A stretch of DNA of 64,000 nucleotides from Thermococcus sp. M39 (GTDB lineage: Archaea > Methanobacteriota_B > Thermococci > Thermococcales > Thermococcaceae), in assembly GCF_012027325.1 (NCBI RefSeq), contig NZ_SNUG01000001.1, forward strand, positions 62,001 through 126,000. The letters are read 5' to 3'. The position numbers were made by a program, and so were the translations under genes. Shown piece by piece: positions 58,131 to 64,000 of the stretch. The notes under the pieces are model-generated. The model ran no database searches and was not told where the DNA came from. It worked only from the letters and a program-made list of their open reading frames with translations. Position 1 is the first letter of the stretch. Every line of letters starts with the position of its first letter.

Positions 58131-59165
58131 TTACTCTTCCCACGACCAAGAGGGCGGGAATCCAGTTCTCTTTGATGGGAAGCTCAGAGGTATCGCAAAT
58201 CCCCAATGTACTCCAGCATATGCTAATACAAATGCTTGTATTAAATAGTAAGTATCTTCAGGTCCCGTTGGAGGCCATATGGATTTGGTTATTGCAATGC
58301 TTACCAAAACTGCTATGATTTGTATTATGATCACGCCTATGAATCCCACAATAGCACCCAACGTTGGTGGCTTAATTTTCCTCCAGGGCCAGCCCTCAAA
58401 TATTACAAATACGCTCCAGTTAAAGCTACATCCCGCTCCAAACCATATTAGGAAGTATAATGAGTACCCGCCTATTAGTGAAGCATATGGATTCTCTAGA
58501 GAGAAGTTAAAGTATCCGAGTAATGATGCAAATGCTATTATTAGGAACACTACAGCCAGATTTATTGCCCAATATGTGATGCCTCTTTCACCCTCATTCA
58601 TATCCTTAGTCCAGTATGCTATAATGCCTGAACCCAAAAGCCATTGGGTAGGAATGAACCACCATGCAGGCATAAGTCCCGGTTTGGGTAGTACTATTAT
58701 TGTCACTATGACTAGTGAATACCATAGTAAAAGACCCAATACTGCTTTTTTAGGCGGTGCTACTTTACCCCATAGGTTGAATGAAAAGTTCGTCACTACT
58801 ATCCAAAAGAACAATCCTGCTAATATTGGGAAGCCATAAGTTTGCAAGTCAACTATTTTGCTAGCAGTATACCAACACAGCACTCCTAAGATCCAAGCTA
58901 CACTGAGCATTGTAATGCCACGAGCCCACCAATTCTTGATTTTGTTAAATGGCCAGTACCCCCATACCACAAATGCAAAGATCCACCATAGAGGCCATAG
59001 ATATGTTCCAACGATATCAAGCCATTCTAGTCCACATATCGAAACCCTAGTAAATATCATGTGCCCAATCCACCAGTTTAGAACAGAAGCTATAATTACA
59101 GCGAGCATTACGGGCCAATGATACCCCCACTTAGTGCTCTCACTTTTTTCTTTCTCATCAGCCAT
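58131..59165 (-). CDS. Trp-rich polytopic membrane protein of the dehydrogenase module
   Basis: About 344 residues from ATG 59165 (GAGGGGTGG upstream; GTG 59174 is in frame). Nine or ten hydrophobic segments carry an unusually large number of tryptophans (for example L-N-W-W-I-G-H, P-L-W-W-I-F, K-N-W-W-A-R). The last segments contain Y-A-G-V-H-W-G-F-A-I. I do not recognise the family. Its place after the VOC and E1 genes suggests a substrate transporter or membrane partner of the dehydrogenase module. Confidence 0.6.
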   Translation of the reverse strand: MADEKEKSESTKWGYHWPVMLAVIIASVLNWWIGHMIFTRVSICGLEWLDIVGTYLWPLWWIFAFVVWGYWPFNKIKNWWARGITMLSVAWILGVLCWYTASKIVDLQTYGFPILAGLFFWIVVTNFSFNLWGKVAPPKKAVLGLLLWYSLVIVTIIVLPKPGLMPAWWFIPTQWLLGSGIIAYWTKDMNEGERGITYWAINLAVVFLIIAFASLLGYFNFSLENPYASLIGGYSLYFLIWFGAGCSFNWSVFVIFEGWPWRKIKPPTLGAIVGFIGVIIIQIIAVLVSIAITKSIWPPTGPEDTYYLIQAFVLAYAGVHWGFAIPLSFPSKRTGFPPSWSWEE

Positions 59166-59220
59166 ATTTTCCACCCCTCACATTTTGTTAAAGATAAAAA
59201 GAAAGAAAAAATGTCTGAAA

Positions 59221-59733
59221 TCACTCTATCCATGGAATTTTAGCGTCAGTTGGATACACTGCATCTGGTTTTGGCCACTTGAAGTCTTTGGGCGGCTTGT
59301 AGATTTCCGCAATAAACTTCAGGTCATCTTCGGTGGTTAGGTATGTGTAGATAAAACCGTGCCATGTGCCGCCTTGTAGGATTCCATGACCCTTAGAACG
59401 GAAGAACTCCATAGCTTTATCATAATCCTCAACTGCAAACGCCACATGATGGAGACCCTCACCATGGGTGCGTAGAAATTCTGCATAAATGCTCTTGTCA
59501 TCTTTAGGTTCTATTAGCTCCCATTGAACCTTTCCAATGTTACAGAGAGCAATGCGCATGGCATAATCCTCTCTTTTATCTCTGATGATCATGTCTTTTA
59601 CTGTTTCAGGGTTAAAATCGTATATTGCCCATGGACCTATACCATACTCATCAGCATATTTTTTAACCGCTTCATCTACATCTCTCACCACAACAGCCAC
59701 TTGAAGTACATCTGTAAATATTGGCTTCTCCAC
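59221..59733 (-). CDS. VOC-family (glyoxalase / methylmalonyl-CoA epimerase-like) protein
   Basis: About 170 residues from GTG 59733, supported by GGTGAGAATA; the longer frame to 59805 overlaps the previous gene. Two VOC beta-alpha-beta-beta-beta modules are visible: V-L-Q-V-A-V-V-V-R-D-V-D-E-A and G-L-H-H-V-A-F-A-V-E-D-Y-D-K-A-M-E-F-F, with a metal-ligand-like His and Glu (W-E-L-I-E, F-I-A-E-I-Y). Family members include epimerases, lyases and dioxygenases. It follows E1 beta by 43 bases. Confidence 0.8.
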   Translation of the reverse strand: MEKPIFTDVLQVAVVVRDVDEAVKKYADEYGIGPWAIYDFNPETVKDMIIRDKREDYAMRIALCNIGKVQWELIEPKDDKSIYAEFLRTHGEGLHHVAFAVEDYDKAMEFFRSKGHGILQGGTWHGFIYTYLTTEDDLKFIAEIYKPPKDFKWPKPDAVYPTDAKIPWIE

Positions 59734-59776
59734 TATTCTCACCTTCTTCTCAATGTTTAAAAAATAAAAAACAGAA

Positions 59777-60760
59777 TCAAAGAACCTCTCTAACAGCTTT
59801 TTCAATCTTTTCAGAACTTGGTATCCATTCTTTCTCGAGAGCCGGGCTGAATGGAACTGGCGTTGCTGGAGGTGTGATTATCTTAACCGGGGCTTTTAGA
59901 GCATCAAATGCTCTGCTTACAGCTAATGCAGCAATATCGGTTGCAAAGCCACATCTTGGATATCCCTCATCTACAACAACGAGCCTTCCAGTCTTCTTTA
60001 TAGAATTGAGTATTGTGTCAACATCTAAAGGCACCAAAGTCCTTGGATCAACTACTTCAACGCTTATTCCCTCTTCTTCGAGCTTCTTTGCAACTTCCAG
60101 AGACTTGTGAACCATTGCTGCTGTTGCCACGATTGTAACATCTTTTCCCTCTTTCTTAACGTCAGCCTCTCCTAGTGGAATTGAGTATGGTTCTTCTGGA
60201 ACTGGCCCTTTAATCGCATAGAGGCCCTTATGCTCTATGAATACTACTGGGTCGTCGTCTTCTATTGATGAAATTAGCAGCCCTTTTGCGTCGTAGGGTG
60301 TGGATGGCATGACGACTTTAAGACCTGGAACATGTACAAACAAGGCGTGAAGTGATTGTGAGTGCTGTGCTGCTGCCGAGAAGCCTGCTCCACAAGTTGT
60401 TCTGAGAACCATTGGTATTTTCGCCTTTCCACCAAACATGTATCTCATCTTTGCTGCTTGGTTGTAAATTTGATCATATGCAACTCCCAAGAAGTCTATG
60501 AACATCAGCTCAACCACTGGCCTTAAAAGACCTGTTGCCGCGGCACCTACAGAAGTCCCAATGAACCCACTTTCTGCAATTGGCGTGTCTCTAACTCTTT
60601 CGGGTCCATATTTATCATAGAGGCCAGCTGTGACTCCATAGATTCCACCGTATACTCCTACGTCTTCACCCATGACGACTACTTTCTCATCCTTTGCCAT
60701 CTCATAGTCCAAAGCTTCGTTTAAGGCTTGAGCGAATGTGATTTCTCTCACCACTGCCAT
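59777..60760 (-). CDS. 2-oxoacid/acetoin dehydrogenase E1 component, beta subunit
   Basis: About 327 residues from ATG 60760, 5 bases after GGGGGTG; the longer frame to 60823 lies inside the E1 alpha end. V-M-G-E-D-V-G-V-Y-G-G, T-P-I-A-E-S-G-F-I-G-T and M-P-S-T-P-Y-D-A-K-G-L-L are typical of PDHB/AcoB. F-S-A-A-A-Q-H-S-Q-S-L is the helix near the ThDP site. The C-terminal transketolase-like domain has V-V-D-E-G-Y-P-R-C-G. It forms the ThDP-dependent decarboxylase with E1 alpha, whose gene overlaps by 13 bases. Confidence 0.9.
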   Translation of the reverse strand: MAVVREITFAQALNEALDYEMAKDEKVVVMGEDVGVYGGIYGVTAGLYDKYGPERVRDTPIAESGFIGTSVGAAATGLLRPVVELMFIDFLGVAYDQIYNQAAKMRYMFGGKAKIPMVLRTTCGAGFSAAAQHSQSLHALFVHVPGLKVVMPSTPYDAKGLLISSIEDDDPVVFIEHKGLYAIKGPVPEEPYSIPLGEADVKKEGKDVTIVATAAMVHKSLEVAKKLEEEGISVEVVDPRTLVPLDVDTILNSIKKTGRLVVVDEGYPRCGFATDIAALAVSRAFDALKAPVKIITPPATPVPFSPALEKEWIPSSEKIEKAVREVL

Positions 60761-61752
60761 ACTAGCACCCCCTTGGTTGGTGTTGAGAAGACGTCTTCGA
60801 CAACATCCTCCTTGGTTGGCCATGGACTCTCTTCTGCAAACTTAACTGCATCTTCGATCTCTCTCTTTACTTTCTCCCAAATTGCATCAAGCTCCTCTTT
60901 TGTAGCAATGCCCTTGCTCAAGAGTTTTTCTTCAAAAAGCTTTATTGGGTCTTTGTTCTTCTTCCACCACTCAACCTCGTCCTTTGATCTGTAAACCTCA
61001 GGATCGCCCTCAAAGTGTCCTCTGAACCTGTATGTCTTCACTTCTATTAGTGTTGGCCCTTCTCCCCTTCTGGCCCGTTCAATAGCTTCTTTGGCCACCT
61101 CATAAACAGCCAAAACATCTTGTCCATCCACTGCAACACCCGGAATCCCATATGCTTTTCCCCTTTCTGCAACGCTCTTAATTGCCTGTTGCTTTGAGTA
61201 TGGGAGGGATATTTGGTATAAATTATTCTCACAAACAAATACCACTGGAAGCTTCCATATTGATGCTATGTTTATTCCCTCATGGAAGTTCTGCTGGTTT
61301 GAAGCACCTTCGCCAAAGAATGCAACTGCAACACTGTCAAGACCGTTTAGTTTTATTCCCAAGCCTGCACCTACTGCATGTGGAATTCCGCCACCAACGA
61401 TACCATTTGCTCCCAATTCACCAATATCAAGGTCAGCAATGTGCATTGAACCTCCTTTACCTTTACAAATCCCCGTCTTCTTTCCAAAGAGCTCAGCCAT
61501 TGAAGCTTCTATACAACCCCCTTTTGCAATGTAGTGTCCATGTCCTCTGTGGGTGCTTGTAATGAAGTCATCTTTCCTCAAGTTTGCCATCACGCCTACT
61601 GCCACGGCCTCTTCGCCAACATATAGATGGACAAATCCTGGAATTTTTCCTTGTGCAAAGAGTTCTGCCACTTTTTCTTCATGCACTCTAATCTTTACCA
61701 TGGTCTCATACATCCACAACAGGGTTTCTTTTGGAATTTCCTCTACAACCAT
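60748..61752 (-). CDS. 2-oxoacid/acetoin dehydrogenase E1 component, alpha subunit
   Basis: 334 residues. The E1 alpha pattern is complete: H-L-Y-V-G-E-E-A-V-A-V-G, S-T-H-R-G-H-G-H and G-K-G-G-S-M-H-I. The ThDP motif G-E-G-A-S-N-Q-Q-N-F-H-E-G has Glu where G-D-G is usual, and ends in C-E-N-N. Together with AcoX in the same locus, the best guess is the acetoin dehydrogenase type, but pyruvate or branched-chain 2-oxoacids are possible. GGAGGAGACAAA precedes ATG 61752. It is first in a minus-strand operon whose promoter overlaps a long inverted repeat. Confidence 0.9.
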   Translation of the reverse strand: MVVEEIPKETLLWMYETMVKIRVHEEKVAELFAQGKIPGFVHLYVGEEAVAVGVMANLRKDDFITSTHRGHGHYIAKGGCIEASMAELFGKKTGICKGKGGSMHIADLDIGELGANGIVGGGIPHAVGAGLGIKLNGLDSVAVAFFGEGASNQQNFHEGINIASIWKLPVVFVCENNLYQISLPYSKQQAIKSVAERGKAYGIPGVAVDGQDVLAVYEVAKEAIERARRGEGPTLIEVKTYRFRGHFEGDPEVYRSKDEVEWWKKNKDPIKLFEEKLLSKGIATKEELDAIWEKVKREIEDAVKFAEESPWPTKEDVVEDVFSTPTKGVLVWQW

Positions 61753-61783
61753 TTTGTCTCCTCCATAGGTTTTAGATTGTATC

Positions 61784-61828
61784 GACTAAAGTCTGTTCCA
61801 TGAGTTAATCAAGAACAGATTTTTAGTC
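61784..61828. promoter_or_regulatory. Long inverted repeat between the two arms of the dehydrogenase module
   Basis: GACTAAAGTCTGTTC (61784-61798) and GAACAGATTTTTAGTC (61813-61828) are inverted copies matching at 14 positions with one gap, separated by 14 bases. The repeat lies at or just downstream of the predicted E1 alpha transcription start. It is either an operator for a dimeric regulator or a hairpin in the mRNA leader. Confidence 0.6.
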
Positions 61829-61845
61829 CATTAGTAATTTGTAAA

Positions 61846-61855
61846 ACTACTATAT
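61846..61855 (-). promoter_or_regulatory. TATA box of the E1 alpha operon
   Basis: On the minus strand ACATATATAG is preceded by A-rich sequence (GCGAAAA); the start of transcription would fall near 61822-61828, inside the inverted repeat. Confidence 0.45.
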
Positions 61856-61871
61856 ATGTTTTTCGCAAAGA

Positions 61872-61880
61872 TTATATACC
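61872..61880 (+). promoter_or_regulatory. TATA box of the lipoyl/E2/AcoX operon
   Basis: TTATATACC is preceded by GCAAAG; transcription should begin near 61900, about 30 bases before the ATG at 61930, which has GGAGGT upstream. Confidence 0.5.
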
Positions 61881-61929
61881 TATAGCTATTATTAATAGAT
61901 GAGAATATTGTTATACTGGAGGTAGAATT

Positions 61930-62175
61930 ATGCCAAAGATTAATATAATTATGCCAAAATTTGGAATGACTATGCAGAAAGGAACAATAGTGGAGTGGAA
62001 GAAAAAACCGGGTGAAAAAGTGGAGAAAGGGGAAGTTATAGCGATTGTAGAATCGGAAAAAATAACGGGAGAAATAGAAGCCCCAGCATCTGGGATATTA
62101 GCGGAGATTTTGCACGGAGTAGGCGATGAAGTCCCTGTGGGCGAGAAAATAGCCATAATTGAAACAGAAGAGTGA
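61930..62175 (+). CDS. Stand-alone lipoyl-domain protein
   Basis: 81 residues forming one biotinyl/lipoyl domain. The modified lysine is Lys44 in V-E-S-E-K-I-T-G-E-I-E; an acidic residue before it and the absence of M-K-M favour lipoylation over biotinylation. M-P-K-F-G-M-T-M-Q-K-G at the start is typical of E2 lipoyl domains. In most complexes this domain is fused to E2; here it is a separate gene directly before the E2 core. Confidence 0.9.
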   Translation: MPKINIIMPKFGMTMQKGTIVEWKKKPGEKVEKGEVIAIVESEKITGEIEAPASGILAEILHGVGDEVPVGEKIAIIETEE

Positions 62176-62179
62176 TCAC

Positions 62180-62998
62180 ATGGTAAGTGAAGAAGTTAGA
62201 ATGCTGGCCGAGCAATACGATATTGATTTGTCAAAGATAACGGGCTCAGGACCAAATGGGGAAGTTACTCTTCAAGACCTTGAAGCTTACATAAAAGAGC
62301 ACTATTTTCCAAAGGTTAGGCAAGAAGTCAAGATTCTTGGAATTAGAAAGGTTATAGGGGATAGGCTTTCCAAAAGCTACAGAGAAGCAGTTCATGTAAC
62401 ACTTAACATGGAGGTTGAGATGGACAAGATTATTGAAACAAGAGAAAAATTGGCAAAAAAACTTGAGAAGAAGCCATCATATACTGTTTTAATGCTTAAG
62501 TGTGTTGCAAAAGCAATTAGAGACTCCATAGAGATAAATGCAACAATGGAAGGTAATAAGATAATAATCTACGATAGCATAAACATCAACATAGCTGTTG
62601 ATAGTCCAATAGGTCTTATCACACCTGTTATTAGGGATGTGGACAAAAAAAGCTTGGAAGAACTTTTAAGTGATTATCAAGATTTGGTTGAGAGGGCCAA
62701 AAAAGGCATCCTTAAGGAGAAAGACTTTGTTGGAGGAACTTTTACGGTAACGAACCTTGGCATGTTTGGGATTGACTCTTTCACCCCAATAATTAACCCT
62801 CCACAGATAGCAATTTTAGGACTTAATAGGATTGTGAAAAAACCTGTAATAAAAGAGGGGGAGATTAAGATTTGCAACGTCATGAATCTATCTTTAAGTT
62901 TTGACCATAGGGCAATAGATGGTGCTCCAGCGGCTAGATTTCTACAAAAGGTTAAGCACTACCTAGAAAACCCAGAGGAAGTGTTTGAAGTTGAATGA
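62180..62998 (+). CDS. Dihydrolipoyl acyltransferase (E2) core with subunit-binding domain
   Basis: About 272 residues from ATG 62180. A peripheral subunit-binding domain comes first (V-R-M-L-A-E-Q-Y-D-I-D-L-S-K-I-T-G-S-G). The acyltransferase domain follows with F-T-V-T-N-L-G-M-F-G and the catalytic S-F-D-H-R-A-I-D-G-A-P-A-A. No lipoyl domain is present, so the separate protein at 61930 must supply it. By family it transfers an acyl group to CoA and forms the multimeric core of the complex. Confidence 0.9.
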   Translation: MVSEEVRMLAEQYDIDLSKITGSGPNGEVTLQDLEAYIKEHYFPKVRQEVKILGIRKVIGDRLSKSYREAVHVTLNMEVEMDKIIETREKLAKKLEKKPSYTVLMLKCVAKAIRDSIEINATMEGNKIIIYDSININIAVDSPIGLITPVIRDVDKKSLEELLSDYQDLVERAKKGILKEKDFVGGTFTVTNLGMFGIDSFTPIINPPQIAILGLNRIVKKPVIKEGEIKICNVMNLSLSFDHRAIDGAPAARFLQKVKHYLENPEEVFEVE

Positions 62999-63368
62999 AT
63001 GGAAAAGATATGTCATAGAAATTGGTATGGGGATTGATCAGCATGGTCAAGACTCAACAAAGGTAGCTATAAAAGCAGTTAAAGACGCTATAAGTAGGGT
63101 TTGCACCGTTGGATTGCTTGAGTTGTTTGAGCTTGATTTTGAAAGAGATGTAAGAGTCGAAGCTGCTATAGGCGTTCCATATCCAGAAAAAGTCGATGTT
63201 GAAAAAGTCCGTAAAGCTATTCCATTAAAGTGTGAGAAAGTCATTAACGTTGTTAATGGCGGATTAAAAGGCCCAGGGATAGCCCTTGAAGAGTTTGGAG
63301 ATAAAACGAACGAGATATTAATAGCAATAGCATTTATTACGATTTATGTGAGGAGAGAATGCAAATGA
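62985..63368 (+). CDS. Lin0512-family-like protein
   Basis: 127 residues. The phrase G-M-G-I-D-Q-H-G-Q-D-S-T-K-V-A-I-K-A-V is the signature I associate with the Lin0512 family, often found next to aco-type genes, function unknown. TTG 62985 is the likely start (GAGGAAG upstream), overlapping the E2 end by 14 bases. The stop overlaps the acoX start in an ATGA pair, so the genes are tightly coupled. Confidence 0.65.
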   Translation: MKLNEWKRYVIEIGMGIDQHGQDSTKVAIKAVKDAISRVCTVGLLELFELDFERDVRVEAAIGVPYPEKVDVEKVRKAIPLKCEKVINVVNGGLKGPGIALEEFGDKTNEILIAIAFITIYVRRECK

Positions 63369-64000
63369 AAAAAACTACTGTTGGCATCATCGCAAATCCA
63401 GAATCTGGGAGGGATATAAGGCGATTAGTGGCGCATGCAAGTGTTTTTGACAACATGGAAAAAGTCAATATAGTGGAGAGACTTTTACTCATAATGCAAG
63501 AATTAGGAGTTGAAAGAGTTATTGCTATGCCAGAAACTTTTGGAATTGTCCCAGCGGCCCTTTATTCATTAGGAGATCGTCTATCTATGGAAGTTGAGGT
63601 TCTCTCAATGAAAATCTTGGGTGATTGGAGGGACACTTTAGAAGCAACAAAAATAATGAAAGACCAAGTAAGTGCCATAATAGTAATCGGGGGAGATGGA
63701 ACCAATAGAGTAGTTGCAAAAGCTTCTGACAACGTTCCAATAATGCCGATCTCAACCGGAACTAACAACGTTTTCCCATACATGATAGAAGCAACAATAG
63801 CAGCTGAAGCAGTTGCGGCAATAGCTACAGGTATTGTAAAGTCCGAGGAAGGAACTTACAAAGCTAAAAGGGTCGAAATTTTTGAAGATGGTAAACTAAA
63901 AGATATAGCGTTGATAGATGCTGCTGCAACCATGCACTCCTTTGTGGGTTCGAGAGCTGTTTGGAAACCCGAGTACATAAAGGAAATCGTCGTGAGTATA
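63365..64000 (+). CDS. acoX: AcoX-like protein (ATP-NAD kinase superfamily), 3' end outside window
   Basis: 212 codons are visible and the frame is open at the right edge. G-I-I-A-N-P-E-S-G-R-D-I-R-R-L opens the protein as in AcoX of acetoin catabolic clusters. G-G-D-G-T-N-R and S-T-G-T-N-N-V-F-P are the nucleotide-binding motifs of the NAD-kinase/AcoX superfamily. Its role in acetoin breakdown has never been settled. The start ATG 63365 overlaps the previous stop. E3 and lipoylation genes, if present, would lie beyond this window. Confidence 0.85.
   Translation, partial: MKKTTVGIIANPESGRDIRRLVAHASVFDNMEKVNIVERLLLIMQELGVERVIAMPETFGIVPAALYSLGDRLSMEVEVLSMKILGDWRDTLEATKIMKDQVSAIIVIGGDGTNRVVAKASDNVPIMPISTGTNNVFPYMIEATIAAEAVAAIATGIVKSEEGTYKAKRVEIFEDGKLKDIALIDAAATMHSFVGSRAVWKPEYIKEIVVSI

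Noticed and set aside
59733-59805. N-terminal extension of the VOC protein
   Set aside because: It overlaps the E1 beta gene and lacks a ribosome site, whereas GGTGAGAATA precedes GTG 59733.

Overview
The window comes from a low-GC hyperthermophilic euryarchaeon of the order Thermococcales (Pyrococcus/Thermococcus). The evidence is the gene content: aCPSF1/FttA next to a proteasome beta gene, a tungsten aldehyde oxidoreductase with its polyferredoxin partner, GH57 enzymes, a two-intein class II ribonucleotide reductase, thermococcal-type glutamate dehydrogenase, DUF835/DUF401/DUF116 proteins and archaeal AglB. Genes carry GGTGA or GGAGG ribosome sites and AT-rich TATA boxes. I cannot name the species.

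Layout. 1-8 kb: a partial membrane protein, a toxin-antitoxin remnant (antitoxin plus truncated VapC), and a protein N-glycosylation block (GT-C, two GT4, one DPM-type GT2 and the AglB oligosaccharyltransferase). 8-20 kb: a TasA/camelysin-like exported protein, a HAD phosphatase, two ferritin-like proteins, the intein-bearing RNR, two degenerate RecA/KaiC-like proteins, a purine phosphoribosyltransferase, ThpR and the CCA enzyme. 20-30 kb: a GH57 protein, a tungsten oxidoreductase operon (polyferredoxin, oxidoreductase, small protein, MoaD-like), a DMT transporter, DUF116, DUF835, an XTP/ITP phosphatase and a DUF401 permease. Two structured RNA candidates sit here: an H/ACA guide at 26822-26878, and a C/D guide overlapping the phosphatase stop codon. 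30-39 kb: an ABC exporter operon, an IS481-like insertion sequence placed exactly behind its last stop codon, ileS, and a complete VapBC with a palindromic operator. 39-50 kb: radical SAM protein, RqcH, an exported protein, a GH57 branching enzyme whose C-terminal tail has decayed, a P-II protein with a shortened T-loop, an NSS transporter with a 36-residue companion, and a second C/D guide candidate. 50-58 kb: gdhA, a kinase-like/deoxyribosyltransferase-like fusion, psmB, aCPSF1, a threonine-synthase-like protein lacking the PLP lysine and fused to a winged helix, and rpiA.

58-64 kb is the most accessory-looking part. It is a divergent module for a lipoate-dependent 2-oxoacid/acetoin dehydrogenase complex: E1 alpha, E1 beta, a VOC protein and a Trp-rich membrane protein on the minus strand; a stand-alone lipoyl protein, an E2 core, a Lin0512-type protein and AcoX on the plus strand. 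A long inverted repeat lies between the two arms. Thermococcales normally oxidise 2-oxoacids with ferredoxin oxidoreductases, so this NAD-type module stands out. It and the PLP-lysine-less threonine-synthase/HTH fusion are my best candidates for undescribed biology.

Start codons were reassigned in many genes where a GGTGA/GGAGG site points to an internal start. All family assignments come from reading the sequence; no database search was run.
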